Of a stretch of 64,000 bases of DNA, positions 53,086-64,000 are shown one piece after another. The stretch is from positions 219,407 through 283,406 of the forward strand of contig NZ_PIQH01000003.1 in NCBI RefSeq assembly GCF_003987475.1, read 5' to 3'. Under the pieces are notes generated by a model. That model did not search any database and was not told the DNA's origin. It worked only from the letters and a program-made list of their open reading frames with translations. This DNA is from Idiomarina tyrosinivorans (GTDB lineage: Bacteria; Pseudomonadota; Gammaproteobacteria; Enterobacterales; Alteromonadaceae). The position numbers and the translations under genes were made by a program. Each line of letters opens with the position of its first letter. Position 1 is the first letter of the stretch.

Positions 53086-53355
53086 ATGTCCCCTGAGGTT
53101 TTTCTCGACGTCTTCCAAGAAGCGCTGCAATTGATTGTTACCATGGTGGCAGTCATTATTTTGCCCAGTCTATTGGTGGGGCTATTAGTTGCGGTATTCC
53201 AGGCCGCGACCTCCATTAACGAACAGACCCTGAGCTTCCTTCCGCGGTTGTTAATTACCCTCACAGTGATTGGGCTTGGCGGCCATTGGTTAGTGCAACA
53301 ACTGATGGATTTCACCCTCGATATGTTTGCGCGTATTCCTGAAGTGGTTGGCTGA
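53086..53355 (+). CDS. fliQ: FliQ, export-gate protein
   Basis: 89 residues with two membrane helices joined by a conserved loop (AVFQAATSINEQTLSFLPRL), exactly the length and motif of FliQ. It begins 17 bases after fliP and overlaps fliR by one base (TGATG). Confidence 0.95.
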   Translation: MSPEVFLDVFQEALQLIVTMVAVIILPSLLVGLLVAVFQAATSINEQTLSFLPRLLITLTVIGLGGHWLVQQLMDFTLDMFARIPEVVG

Positions 53356-54137
53356 TGGACCTCGTGACCTCAGTGGTCATGGATTGGCTGGCTCAGCATC
53401 TGTGGCCGATGACTCGAATATCGGCAATGATTATGAGTATGGCACTGCTTTCTGGTACGCTGATTAACCAACGTATTAAGCTGCTTTTGAGTGTTGCCAT
53501 CACATTTGCTGTTGCCCCTGCACTTCCTGCTATCAATGTTGGTGTGGAGATGTTCTCGGTTGCGGGTTTTGTTATCACTGCACAGCAGATCATTATCGGC
53601 GTGGCACTGGGCACAGTATCTATTCTCTTCCTGCAAACGTTCGTATTAACCGGACAGTTTATTGCCATGCAAATTGGCTTGGGCTTTGCCTCTATGGTTG
53701 ACCCCGCAAATGGCCAACAAGTACCGGTGATTGCGCAGTTCTTTTTAATGTTAGCCAGCCTATTATTCTTGGCATTTGATGGTCATTTAATGATGTTCCG
53801 GTTAATCGTTACAAGCTTCGATACCATACCGGTGGGTTTAACGGGTATTAGCCATATTTCGATGCGAGCGATAGCCGACTTTGGCACCATGATGTTCTCG
53901 GTGGCGCTGGCAAGCATGCTATCGGCAATGATTGCGCTATTGCTGATTAACTTGAGCTTTGGGATTATGACCCGAGCTGCGCCACAATTGAACATTTTCG
54001 CGATCGGCTTTCCGGTAGCAATGGTCAGCGGTCTGTTGATTCTTTGGCTGACTATTGGCGGCTTTTTAGCGCATTTTGAACGGCATTGGCAGACCACTGT
54101 GCACCTGATGTGTCAGGTCATGGGCAATGCTTGTTAG
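53355..54137 (+). CDS. fliR: FliR, export-gate protein
   Basis: 260 residues with six membrane helices; the segments QIGLGFASMVDPANGQQVPV and NIFAIGFPVAM are hallmarks. It completes the FliPQR helical gate. Its start ATG shares a base with the fliQ stop, so the two are coupled; flhB follows after 9 bases. Confidence 0.95.
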   Translation: MDLVTSVVMDWLAQHLWPMTRISAMIMSMALLSGTLINQRIKLLLSVAITFAVAPALPAINVGVEMFSVAGFVITAQQIIIGVALGTVSILFLQTFVLTGQFIAMQIGLGFASMVDPANGQQVPVIAQFFLMLASLLFLAFDGHLMMFRLIVTSFDTIPVGLTGISHISMRAIADFGTMMFSVALASMLSAMIALLLINLSFGIMTRAAPQLNIFAIGFPVAMVSGLLILWLTIGGFLAHFERHWQTTVHLMCQVMGNAC

Positions 54138-54146
54138 GGGTGGAGT

Positions 54147-55274
54147 ATGGCAGAGACTGATCAAGAACGCAGTGAAGACCCCACAGAGAAACGCAAAAGA
54201 GAGGCTCGAGAAAAAGGTCAGATAGCCCGATCGAAAGAGTTAGGCACGGCGTTTGTATTGCTCAGTTCGGCTGCGGGTTTTTTCTGGTTTGGCAGCTATT
54301 TAGTGTCGCAGATGGAAAAACTGGGACATTTTTTACTGTTGATTGATCGCCAGCATGCGTTTGATACCACCAAAATGTTTACCAACCTTGGGGCTGCAGT
54401 CGGGCTCATTATTTGGCCGTTAATGCTGATTTTTTTGGTGATTGTTATTGGCACCTTTTGGGGCAACATTTGGTTAGGCGGTTTTAATTTTAGCTGGAAA
54501 GCAATGGAGCCTAAGTTTTCTCGGATGAGCCCATTAAAAGGTCTTAAGCGTATGGTTGGTGCGCAAGCAGGGGTAGAACTGCTGAAAGGATTTGCCAAGT
54601 TTTTTGTGGTGGCGATCACTGCAACGCTGCTACTGAAGTGGCAGTTCGGGCACATCTTGTCCATTTCTATCGGGCAAATGCCGCTGATGATGGAAGAAGC
54701 CGTAGAAATGTTGCTGTGGATGTTTATGCTGATCTGCTGTTCAATGTTGTTGATTGTAGTCATCGATGCGCCATTCCAACTGTGGAAGCATAACAAAGAT
54801 TTGAAGATGACCAAGCAAGAGGTCAAAGATGAGCACAAAGAGACCGAAGGTAGCCCAGAAGTAAAAGGACGTATTCGTCGCTTACAAATGGAAATGGCGC
54901 AGCGGCGGATGATGCAAGAAGTGCCCAATGCCGATGTGATAGTGACTAACCCGACGCACTATGCGGTTGCCCTCAAATACGAGCAAAACGGTGAACAAGC
55001 GCCTGTGCTGTTAGCCAAAGGAACGGACGAAACCGCGGCGAAAATTCGTGAAATTGCACTAGAATATGATATTCCATTAGTTGCCTCACCCGCTTTAGCG
55101 CGCTCCATATACCACACCACCGAACTGGAACAGGAAATTCCTCGAGGGTTATTCGTTGCCGTGGCGCAAGTGCTGGCATATGTTTACCAGTTGAAAGCAT
55201 TCCGCAAAGGAAAAGGTAAGCGACCACAGCTAAACAACACAGAATCCACTATTCCTGACGAGTTGCGCCATTGA
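54147..55274 (+). CDS. flhB: FlhB, export specificity switch
   Basis: 375 residues. A short basic N-terminus (EDPTEKRKREAREKGQIARS) is followed by four membrane helices (about 30-210) and the cytoplasmic domain with the self-cleaving NPTH motif (in VIVTNPTHYAVALKYE near residue 270). Cleavage after Asn together with FliK switches export from hook to filament. In many relatives flhA follows; here flhB is the last flagellar gene of the window. Confidence 0.96.
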   Translation: MAETDQERSEDPTEKRKREAREKGQIARSKELGTAFVLLSSAAGFFWFGSYLVSQMEKLGHFLLLIDRQHAFDTTKMFTNLGAAVGLIIWPLMLIFLVIVIGTFWGNIWLGGFNFSWKAMEPKFSRMSPLKGLKRMVGAQAGVELLKGFAKFFVVAITATLLLKWQFGHILSISIGQMPLMMEEAVEMLLWMFMLICCSMLLIVVIDAPFQLWKHNKDLKMTKQEVKDEHKETEGSPEVKGRIRRLQMEMAQRRMMQEVPNADVIVTNPTHYAVALKYEQNGEQAPVLLAKGTDETAAKIREIALEYDIPLVASPALARSIYHTTELEQEIPRGLFVAVAQVLAYVYQLKAFRKGKGKRPQLNNTESTIPDELRH

Positions 55275-55356
55275 TGCGGCGATGCTGCTGCTATATTATG
55301 CGCTCCCAATACGCCAAATTTGGCATTCATAGACTTGTATTAAAGTGGCAGAATCC

Positions 55357-57344
<1,988 letters not shown>

Positions 57345-57360
57345 CCCGCGTCCAGCCATA

Positions 57361-58125
57361 TCACTCCGATTTCGCTAAGGCATTGTTCGGGAAGTTCAGT
57401 TTTAATATCCGTAAAGCGTCGCGCTTTAATTCTGGCAAGTTCAATTGGTCGTAGCTTTCCACCATAATTGCCAAGGCATTTTCAACTTCTGGAATGTTTG
57501 GGTAATACTCAACAATGTATTTGCCGCGGTTAGCGGCTGCTAAATAGGCTTGGCGTTCCATGTAGTATTGTGCAGCTTTTAACTCTTTACGCGCCAAGCG
57601 ACGCTTAATTTCAATCAGTCTTAGCTTAGCATCCGCTGCATATTCGCTGTCGGGGAAGCGTTTGATAAGTTGGACGAAATCTTTAAATGCTTCGCTAGAT
57701 TTGGTCGAGTCGCGATCCGCACGGTCGATGCCAAACATGTCTTGTAGCGTATTGTATTCGGCACGCTGATTGACTAAACCACGCATGTATAATACGTAAT
57801 CCATGTCTTCATGGTTCGGATTCAATTGGACGAAGCGGTCAATGGTTGCCAATGCTTGATTGGTATCGTCCAGCTTATAGTAAACATATATTAGGTCTAA
57901 TTGAATTTGGTGCGCGTATGGGCCAAAAGGATATTTTTTGCTCAGTTCTGAAAGCTCGTCGCGTGCCGCAGATAGGTTACCCATGGCAATCAGTTCATGA
58001 GCGTGATCGTAGCGCTGCTCTATCGAGGTGCTTTGTAGTTCCGGTTTGTTATCTTGCGGGCTTCCTGCACACCCGGAGAGGAATACACCGGTCACGACGG
58101 CTGCCACAAAATGACGTTTGATCAT
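57361..58125 (-). CDS. bamD: BamD, outer-membrane assembly lipoprotein
   Basis: 254 residues from ATG 58125; an upstream extension in the same frame is discarded because the signal peptide starts here. The lipobox LSGC (Cys at about residue 18) is followed by five TPR units (about 30-235), and the conserved YPFGPYAHQIQLDLIY region. It is an essential part of the BAM complex that inserts outer-membrane barrels. It diverges from rluD, the same arrangement as in many gammaproteobacteria. Confidence 0.95.
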   Translation of the reverse strand: MIKRHFVAAVVTGVFLSGCAGSPQDNKPELQSTSIEQRYDHAHELIAMGNLSAARDELSELSKKYPFGPYAHQIQLDLIYVYYKLDDTNQALATIDRFVQLNPNHEDMDYVLYMRGLVNQRAEYNTLQDMFGIDRADRDSTKSSEAFKDFVQLIKRFPDSEYAADAKLRLIEIKRRLARKELKAAQYYMERQAYLAAANRGKYIVEYYPNIPEVENALAIMVESYDQLNLPELKRDALRILKLNFPNNALAKSE

Positions 58126-58242
58126 GTAATTCTTATCCCTTTGTTGAAAGCTTTTGGCGCTTGCTCTGCAAACGGTTACACTATGCACATTCCATGCATT
58201 CTAACGCAGCCGTAATGGCTTTAATAGTCGAACCTTTAAGCT

Positions 58243-59211
58243 ATGAGCGAAACCATACAATTAGAAGCCATTGTTCCTGAAGAATTGGCTGGGAAACGAT
58301 TAGACCAAGCACTGGCAGAGTTGTTCCCAGACTATTCTCGATCACGATTAAAACAGTGGATTACCGAAGGCGCGGTTTCGGTCGATGCCGAGCCAGTTAA
58401 GAAACCGAGAGAAAAAGTCAGCTTAGGCATGTTGCTGGCTGTAGACGCAGAACTCGAGAGTGAAGAGCGTCACAAACCACAGCCCATGCCACTTAATGTC
58501 GTTTATGAAGACGACGATATTTTGGTGATCAATAAGCCGGCGGGGCTGGTGGTGCACCCCGGAGCTGGCGCACCTGATGGCACTCTGTTAAATGCGCTAT
58601 TGCACCATTTCCCTGCGATTGATCAAGTACCACGCGCCGGGATTATTCATCGCTTGGATAAAGATACTACAGGGTTAATGGTGGTGGCCAAAACGGTGCC
58701 TGCGCAAACCCACTTAGTGGCTGCAATGCAGGCACGGGAAATCGAGCGCGAATATGAAGCGGTTTGCAATGGCGTGATGACTGCTGGCGGCATGGTTGAT
58801 GAGCCGGTAGGTCGTCATCCAACCAAACGTACGCATATGGCAGTTGTTGGAGGTGGGCGCGATGCGGTCACTCATTATCGCGTTATGGAGCGCTTCCGTG
58901 CTCACACCCATCTACGGTTAAAGTTGGAGACCGGTCGTACACACCAAATTCGGGTCCATATGGCACATATCCGCTATCCGCTGGTGGGCGATTTAACCTA
59001 TGGCGGCCGTCCACGGCCACCGAAGCAAGCATCAGACAGCTTCTTACAAACCTTGCGGGGCTTTTCTCGACAAGCATTACATGCAGTACAACTTTCTTTG
59101 CACCATCCGATAAGCGGCGAGTGGATGAGTTGGCAGGCACCTTACCCTGAAGATTTTACTCATCTGCTTGAGCAACTGAGAATTGATCGTGAGCAACACG
59201 CCCGCGGCTGA
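58243..59211 (+). CDS. rluD: 23S rRNA pseudouridine synthase RluD
   Basis: 322 residues: S4 RNA-binding domain (about 15-75, RLDQALAELFPDYSRSRLKQW) and catalytic domain with HRLDKDTTGL (catalytic Asp) and the GRTHQIRVHM motif. RluD modifies U1911, 1915 and 1917 of 23S rRNA helix 69. It lies between bamD (divergent) and pgeF, which begins inside its end. Confidence 0.95.
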   Translation: MSETIQLEAIVPEELAGKRLDQALAELFPDYSRSRLKQWITEGAVSVDAEPVKKPREKVSLGMLLAVDAELESEERHKPQPMPLNVVYEDDDILVINKPAGLVVHPGAGAPDGTLLNALLHHFPAIDQVPRAGIIHRLDKDTTGLMVVAKTVPAQTHLVAAMQAREIEREYEAVCNGVMTAGGMVDEPVGRHPTKRTHMAVVGGGRDAVTHYRVMERFRAHTHLRLKLETGRTHQIRVHMAHIRYPLVGDLTYGGRPRPPKQASDSFLQTLRGFSRQALHAVQLSLHHPISGEWMSWQAPYPEDFTHLLEQLRIDREQHARG

Positions 59212-59929
59212 TAAGGTCTGGTATCCGCAACATCCTTTCAGTGCCAACATCCGGGTAGCGGTCACTACGGCAAGGCTAGGCAATTTAGCGGCGCATGTCG
59301 GTGATGACCCTGCCTCGGTGCTGCTGCGTCGGCGTCGATTACAACGGCAATTGGCGCTTCCCTCTGCTCCCCGCTGGCTGCAGCAACAGCACACAACGAG
59401 AGTAGTAGACTGGGACCAAGCGCAGCCTGCGCAAGTGGCTGACGCGATAGTCGCAACTCAAGCAAAAGCTGTTTGCGCTGCGCTCACGGCGGATTGTTTA
59501 CCCATATTGCTGGCAACCGATGATGCTCGGCAGATAGCGGCTGTGCATGCAGGGTGGCGAGGTCTAGCCGATGGCGTGCTCGAACATACAGTGGCGCGTT
59601 TCGCAAGGTACGGGCAGCCGATTCGTGCCTGGATTGGGCCAAGTATTTGTGGCCAGTGTTTCCAAGTTGGCAGCGATGTTTGGCAGGCCTTTACCGAGCA
59701 AAATAGCGACTTTCGCAATGACTTCCGGCAACAAGATTCACAGCATTGGTTGGCGGATTTACAAAGTATTGCAGAAAAAAAGTTGTTGGCACTGGGAGTT
59801 GTGCAAGTGCATCAGGCTAAAACCTGCACCGCCCATGCAACGCAAGCATTTGGTTTCTCTTGGCGGAAAGATCAAGCGGCTGCCCGCTTTGCTAGCCTAA
59901 TATGGCGCCCATCGGTGACTCAGACCTAA
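59189..59929 (+). CDS. pgeF: Purine nucleoside/laccase-domain protein PgeF (YfiH)
   Basis: 246 residues from GTG 59189, which overlaps the rluD end; a TTG two codons upstream is possible too. The metal-binding motif AVHAGWRG and the two Cys-containing blocks LTADCLPIL and GPSICGQCFQVG mark the YfiH/DUF152 family. Members remove L-Ser-containing UDP-MurNAc precursors in E. coli and act on purine nucleosides in others. The order rluD-pgeF-clpB is conserved from E. coli. Confidence 0.93.
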   Translation: MSNTPAADKVWYPQHPFSANIRVAVTTARLGNLAAHVGDDPASVLLRRRRLQRQLALPSAPRWLQQQHTTRVVDWDQAQPAQVADAIVATQAKAVCAALTADCLPILLATDDARQIAAVHAGWRGLADGVLEHTVARFARYGQPIRAWIGPSICGQCFQVGSDVWQAFTEQNSDFRNDFRQQDSQHWLADLQSIAEKKLLALGVVQVHQAKTCTAHATQAFGFSWRKDQAAARFASLIWRPSVTQT

Positions 59930-59949
59930 CAAAATTTATCCGTTTAATG

Positions 59950-59978
59950 CTTGATTCTGTCTGAAAAGTACCCACATT
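59950..59978 (+). promoter_or_regulatory. Sigma-32 (heat-shock) promoter of clpB
   Basis: -35 CTTGATT (59950-59956; consensus CTTGAAA), 14-base spacer, -10 CCCACATT (59971-59978; consensus CCCCATNT). It lies 33 bases before the clpB start, the expected place for a heat-shock promoter. Confidence 0.75.
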
Positions 59979-60010
59979 AAATGTAGTGATAAGTTTTCAG
60001 GAGTAGAGTG

Positions 60011-62584
60011 ATGCGTCACGATAAATTCACCAGTAAGTTTCAAATGGCCATTGCCGATGCGCAATCCATTGCCGTAGGCCGTGATCATCAGTACATCGAA
60101 CCGCTGCACCTAATGCAGGCGATGCTCGATCAACAAGGTGGTTCGGTGCGTCCATTGTTCACCATGGTCGGTATCGATATTCCGCAGTTTCGTTCGCGTT
60201 TAGCAAAAGCCTTAGAAGCTATTCCTCAAGTCGAAGGAATGGCAGGAGAAGTGCAGCTTGCGCAAGGAACAGCCGCATTATTGAATGTATGCGACAAATA
60301 TGCGCAAAAGCGTAACGACAAGTTTATCTCTTCCGAACTGTTTATTCTTGCCGCCTGCGAAGACAAAGGAAAGCTTGGGGCGATTTTCCGAGAAATGAAG
60401 ATTTCACGGGAAGCCATTGAAGCTGCAATAAACAAAATTCGCGATGGCCAAAAAGTAGAAGATTCGAATGCTGAAGATCAACGTCAGGCACTAGAAAAAT
60501 ATACCATCGACCTTACTGAGCGTGCAGAGCAAGGTAAATTGGACCCAGTGATTGGTCGTGACGAAGAAATTCGTCGGACCATTCAAGTGCTGCAGCGTCG
60601 TACCAAAAATAACCCTGTACTCATTGGTGAGCCTGGGGTTGGTAAAACGGCAATCGTTGAAGGGTTAGCGCAGCGCATTGTCAACGGCGAGGTACCAGAG
60701 GGATTGAAACACAAGCGCGTATTGTCGCTTGATTTGGGTGGTTTGTTAGCCGGCGCTAAGTTTCGCGGTGAGTTCGAGGAACGTTTAAAAGCCGTGCTCA
60801 CTGAGCTCTCGAAAGAAGAAGGTCGAGTGATTCTGTTCATCGATGAATTACACACCATGGTCGGTGCGGGTAAAGCCGACGGTGCCATGGATGCCGGTAA
60901 TATGCTGAAGCCAGCGTTGGCGCGTGGTGAATTACACTGCGTGGGCGCCACTACGTTGGATGAATACCGCCAATACATCGAGAAAGATGCCGCGCTCGAA
61001 CGACGCTTCCAAAAAGTCCTAGTGGATGAACCTAATGTTGAAGATACCATCGCCATATTACGAGGACTGAAAGAACGGTACGAATTGCACCATTCGGTAG
61101 AAATTACCGATCCGGCAATTGTTGCAGCAGCGTCGCTCTCTCATCGCTATATCAGCGACCGTAAGTTGCCGGATAAGGCCATCGATTTGATTGATGAAGC
61201 AGCTTCAAGCATTCGTATGCAGATCGATTCTAAGCCGGAAGATTTGGACCGCTTGGAGCGTCGTATTATTCAGTTGAAATTGGAGCAGCAAGCGCTACAA
61301 AAAGAAAAAGATGACGCCAGTAAGAAGCGCTTGGATATTCTGCACGACGAACTTGATGAATTGGAACATAAGTATAGCGAGCTGGAAGAAGTTTGGAATT
61401 CCGAGAAAGCAGCGGTGCAGGGTACCCAACACATTAAGGCCCAGTTAGAGCAGGCACGAACCGATCTGGATATTGCTCGCCGAGCGGGTGACTTGAACCG
61501 CATGTCGGAATTGCAGTACGGCAAAATCCCTGAGTTAGAGCGGCAACTCGATCTTGCCCTGCAAGCAGAAATGCAGGACATGAGCCTACTGAAGAATCGC
61601 GTGACTGAGGAGGAGATTGCTGACGTTCTATCACGTTGGACGGGGATCCCTGTCGCGAAGATGCTGGAAGGCGAGCGTGAAAAACTCATTCATATGGAAG
61701 AAAACCTGCATCAGCGGGTGGTTGGTCAAAACGAAGCTGTGGATGCCGTCGCAAATGCTATTCGGCGTTCGCGAGCGGGGTTAAGCGATCCTAATCGCCC
61801 GATTGGGTCATTCCTCTTCCTTGGTCCAACCGGTGTGGGTAAAACAGAGCTTTCAAAAGCGCTGGCGAATTTCCTGTTTGATACCGACGACGCCATGGTT
61901 CGTATTGATATGTCGGAGTTTATGGAGAAGCATTCAGTGGCTCGGCTAGTAGGTGCGCCTCCAGGCTATGTCGGTTACGAAGAAGGCGGCTACTTAACGG
62001 AGGCCGTACGGCGCAAACCGTACTCGGTGATTTTGCTGGATGAAGTCGAAAAAGCCCATCCGGATGTTTTCAACATCTTATTGCAGGTGCTTGATGATGG
62101 CCGTTTAACGGATGGTCAGGGCCGCACCGTCGACTTCAAAAATGCGGTGATTATTATGACCTCCAACTTAGGTTCTGATTTGATCCAAGAGCATGCTAAA
62201 GACAACAGCTATGACGAAATGAAAGCCATGGTGATGGATGTGTTGGCATCACACTTCCGCCCTGAGTTTATTAACCGGGTGGATGATACGGTAGTATTCC
62301 ATCCGCTAGGTCAAGACGAAATCAAAGCGATTGCTAAGGCACAATTGCAACGCCTGTATCAACGTTTGGAAGAACGCGAGTTTACTATGACGTTGTCAGA
62401 TGATGCGCTAGAGCATTTAGCGAAGACCGGTTTTGATCCCGTGTTTGGTGCGCGGCCATTAAAACGGGCGATCCAACACGAGTTAGAGAACCCGTTAGCG
62501 CAGAAGATTTTGGCAGGCGAGTTACAGCCGGGAGTACCGATTAATGTAGCGTTAAATGGTGAGCAACTGGAAATTAGCCAATAG
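60011..62584 (+). CDS. clpB: ClpB disaggregase
   Basis: 857 residues from ATG 60011 (AGGAG 8 bases before), exactly the length of E. coli ClpB. It has an N-domain (about 1-145), first AAA+ module (GEPGVGKTA Walker A), the coiled-coil middle domain (about 405-525) that binds DnaK, second AAA+ module ([11 protein letters not shown]alker A) and pore-loop segment ([12 protein letters not shown]). Hexamers pull proteins out of aggregates together with DnaK. A sigma-32 promoter lies in front and a terminator behind. Confidence 0.97.
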   Translation: MRHDKFTSKFQMAIADAQSIAVGRDHQYIEPLHLMQAMLDQQGGSVRPLFTMVGIDIPQFRSRLAKALEAIPQVEGMAGEVQLAQGTAALLNVCDKYAQKRNDKFISSELFILAACEDKGKLGAIFREMKISREAIEAAINKIRDGQKVEDSNAEDQRQALEKYTIDLTERAEQGKLDPVIGRDEEIRRTIQVLQRRTKNNPVLIGEPGVGKTAIVEGLAQRIVNGEVPEGLKHKRVLSLDLGGLLAGAKFRGEFEERLKAVLTELSKEEGRVILFIDELHTMVGAGKADGAMDAGNMLKPALARGELHCVGATTLDEYRQYIEKDAALERRFQKVLVDEPNVEDTIAILRGLKERYELHHSVEITDPAIVAAASLSHRYISDRKLPDKAIDLIDEAASSIRMQIDSKPEDLDRLERRIIQLKLEQQALQKEKDDASKKRLDILHDELDELEHKYSELEEVWNSEKAAVQGTQHIKAQLEQARTDLDIARRAGDLNRMSELQYGKIPELERQLDLALQAEMQDMSLLKNRVTEEEIADVLSRWTGIPVAKMLEGEREKLIHMEENLHQRVVGQNEAVDAVANAIRRSRAGLSDPNRPIGSFLFLGPTGVGKTELSKALANFLFDTDDAMVRIDMSEFMEKHSVARLVGAPPGYVGYEEGGYLTEAVRRKPYSVILLDEVEKAHPDVFNILLQVLDDGRLTDGQGRTVDFKNAVIIMTSNLGSDLIQEHAKDNSYDEMKAMVMDVLASHFRPEFINRVDDTVVFHPLGQDEIKAIAKAQLQRLYQRLEEREFTMTLSDDALEHLAKTGFDPVFGARPLKRAIQHELENPLAQKILAGELQPGVPINVALNGEQLEISQ

Positions 62585-62606
62585 CGGGGAAGTTTTCCCC
62601 GCTTTA
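62583..62606 (+). terminator. Intrinsic terminator after clpB
   Basis: AGCGGGGAA and TTCCCCGCT form a strong stem with a short loop and are followed by TTTAACAA. It overlaps the last base of the clpB stop region. The T-run is short but the stem is strong. Confidence 0.7.
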
Positions 62607-62689
62607 ACAACGTATGTTAGACTGCGCGTTGGCAAGGCTATTATGTTGGCTTGCTTATCGGATTACATTAACTAAGGAATCACCAAGCT

Positions 62690-63553
62690 ATGGGTAGTGA
62701 AGCGGAAAACAAAGCATCGTCTAATAATGGCAAACGGCGGGGTATTTATTTATTACCAAACCTGTTTACCACGGCGGGTCTGTTTTCAGGATTTTTCGCC
62801 ATCGTCTCTTCAATGAACGAGCGATACATTGAAGCTGCTGTCGCAATTTTCATTGCGATGATCTTTGATGGTATCGATGGTCGAGTCGCGAGAATGACCC
62901 AAACCGAAAGTGACTTTGGTGCGCAGTACGACAGTATGGCAGACATTGTGTCATTTGGTATGGCCCCAGCACTGGTTGCCTATAACTGGGCGCTTCAAGA
63001 CTTAGGTAAAATTGGCTGGTTAGCCGCCTTTATTTTTGTCGCAGGTGGTGCGCTTCGGTTAGCGCGTTTTAACACTAATATTGCCACCAACGATAAGCGT
63101 TTCTTCCAAGGTTTGGCGATTCCAAGTGCTGCAGCGCTTGTTGCGGGTATGGTTTGGGTCGGTACCGAATACCAGATTAGCGGCAAAGATGTGAGTTGGC
63201 TGGCGGCGTTAATTACGGTTTGCGCGGGTCTGTTAATGGTGAGCAACTTCCGTTACCACTCTTTCAAAGACGTAAACTGGAAAGAGCGAGTCTCTTTCTT
63301 GGTTATCTTAATTATTGTGTTGGCTTTTGTGATTGTTGCAACCGAACCCGCTTTGGTATTGTTTGCTATCTTCTTCCTTTACACCTTGTCGGGTCCAATC
63401 CTAACCGTTAAGAGTGTGAAGAAATTGCGTCTAAAGCATGTTGTCGGCGATGACTATTGTGATGACGCAGATTTCTCTGAAGCAGAAAGTGGAAAAGCTC
63501 AGTCTGAGAAAGCCGCAGAAAACGCTGATCAGCAGGACAAAACGAAGGATTAA
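62690..63553 (+). CDS. pssA: CDP-diacylglycerol-serine O-phosphatidyltransferase
   Basis: 287 residues with six to eight membrane helices. The CDP-alcohol motif is complete in the first third: DG-x2-AR-x8-G-x3-D-x3-D in DGRVARMTQTESDFGAQYD and the following SMAD. This is the membrane-integral, Bacillus-like type II enzyme, not the E. coli type I. It makes phosphatidylserine, the precursor of phosphatidylethanolamine. The C-terminal tail is acidic and polar (about 255-287). It stands between clpB and the rRNA operon. Confidence 0.92.
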   Translation: MGSEAENKASSNNGKRRGIYLLPNLFTTAGLFSGFFAIVSSMNERYIEAAVAIFIAMIFDGIDGRVARMTQTESDFGAQYDSMADIVSFGMAPALVAYNWALQDLGKIGWLAAFIFVAGGALRLARFNTNIATNDKRFFQGLAIPSAAALVAGMVWVGTEYQISGKDVSWLAALITVCAGLLMVSNFRYHSFKDVNWKERVSFLVILIIVLAFVIVATEPALVLFAIFFLYTLSGPILTVKSVKKLRLKHVVGDDYCDDADFSEAESGKAQSEKAAENADQQDKTKD

Positions 63554-63605
63554 TCGGCAGATCGGTTAAATACTGCGCGGTTGAAAAGAATTCTGCAAAA
63601 AGATC

Positions 63606-63633
63606 TTGCGTAGGCACATAAGATCCTTATAAT
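63606..63633 (+). promoter_or_regulatory. rRNA operon promoter P1
   Basis: -35 TTGCGT (63606-63611), 16-base spacer, -10 TATAAT (63628-63633), followed by a GC-rich discriminator (TCGCCGCC). An A/T-rich run upstream (63584-63605, with AAAAGAATTCTGCAAAAAGA) could be an UP element. Confidence 0.75.
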
Positions 63634-63697
63634 TCGCCGCCGCTGATGAGGAGAAAAACGCTTCATCAGGGCGGTGAAGGAAAGCGTAAAAAAGCAC

Positions 63698-63725
63698 TTG
63701 ACGCACCGTATGGGACGTGTAGAAT
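63698..63725 (+). promoter_or_regulatory. rRNA operon promoter P2
   Basis: -35 TTGACG (63698-63703), 16-base spacer, -10 TAGAAT (63720-63725), discriminator ACGCCTCCC. The GC-rich discriminator fits stringent control by ppGpp. Confidence 0.75.
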
Positions 63726-63734
63726 ACGCCTCCC

Positions 63735-63766
63735 TGCTTCACGAAGTGAAGCAACGTTCTTTAACA
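63735..63766 (+). promoter_or_regulatory. rRNA antitermination site: boxB hairpin and boxA
   Basis: TGCTTCAC and GTGAAGCA pair perfectly around GAA (63735-63753), forming boxB. GTTCTTTAACA (63756-63766) follows and matches boxA (TGCTCTTTAACA). The order boxB-boxA in the leader is that of gammaproteobacterial rrn operons. Confidence 0.8.
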
Positions 63767-63908
63767 ACATAATCAAGCCAAGCAAACTGTGTGGGCACTT
63801 ATCGTTTGTTGTTGTGCAGAAGAATATTGTACTAAGACGACAAATGAATGAAGTGTTCGAGCTAGAAATAGCGAAGCACACGTAATTCATTGAGTTGATT
63901 AAGCTTTT

Positions 63909-64000
63909 AAATTGAAGAGTTTGATCATGGCTCAGATTGAACGCTGGCGGCAGGCCTAACACATGCAAGTCGAGCGGTAACAGGAAGAAGCTTGCTTCTT
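63909..64000 (+). rRNA. 16S ribosomal RNA, 5' end (cut by window edge)
   Basis: Starts AAATTGAAGAGTTTGATC and continues with CATGGCTCAGATTGAACG, the universal 16S 5' end. The next variable region reads AGTCGAGCGGTAACAGG, with the V1 hairpin GAAGAAGCTTGCTTCTT at the very end, a pattern of Alteromonadales and related Gammaproteobacteria. Only 92 bases lie inside the window. Confidence 0.97.

Noticed and set aside
54296..54928. 210-codon antisense frame inside flhB
   Set aside because: No signals of its own, and flhB on the other strand has complete motifs.

Overview
The window looks like chromosome of a marine-type gammaproteobacterium of the Alteromonadales, most likely Idiomarinaceae (Idiomarina or Pseudidiomarina). 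This rests on three things: a polar-flagellum regulatory set flrA-flrB-flrC followed by fliE to flhB, the gene order bamD-rluD-pgeF-clpB, and a 16S rRNA start of gammaproteobacterial type. It is inferred from gene content and order; no database search was possible.

Layout. 1-10.1 kb is almost all minus strand: the 5' part of a GAF sensor protein, a LysR regulator, a four-gene HlyD/ABC export operon, an iron-uptake operon (cupredoxin, FTR1 permease, small outer-membrane barrel) behind a Fur-box-like site, and a NarL-type two-component pair. 10.2-18.4 kb is mixed: a membrane protein, a chemoreceptor with a possible sigma-28 promoter, a lipoprotein, a branched-chain aminotransferase, a PAS-GAF-GGDEF diguanylate cyclase, a SatD/DUF3307 pair and an AraC-type regulator. 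18.53-27.51 kb is a metal-resistance island. It is bounded by a 68/69-bp direct repeat made of the 3' end of tRNA-Phe plus its terminator. It carries ynfA, a CDF exporter, a czcCBA RND efflux system, a His/Cys-rich small protein and a complete IS30-family element. No integrase gene is visible in it.

27.5-38.1 kb is core metabolism and signalling: tRNA-Phe, speB-speA (putrescine synthesis), pfkA, an Ldh2-type dehydrogenase, pdxH, a response regulator with a degraded HD-GYP domain, a periplasmic amidohydrolase, a LuxR-type regulator with a non-canonical receiver, and a DUF1285 protein. 38.1-55.3 kb is the flagellar block: flrA, then flrBC, fliEFGHIJ and fliKLMNOPQR-flhB, each of the last three units preceded by a sigma-54 (-24/-12) promoter match. 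The hierarchy can be read directly: FlrA with sigma-54 would turn on flrBC and fliE, and FlrC later operons. 55.3-64 kb holds nadE, glnB, bamD, rluD, pgeF, clpB (behind a sigma-32 promoter match), pssA, and tandem rRNA promoters with boxB/boxA leading into the first 92 bases of a 16S rRNA gene.

Most of the window is ordinary core genome. The least ordinary parts are the tRNA-Phe-bounded metal island, the two signalling proteins with altered active sites, the FTR1-cupredoxin-barrel iron operon, and the SatD/DUF3307 pair with an inverted repeat across its promoter.
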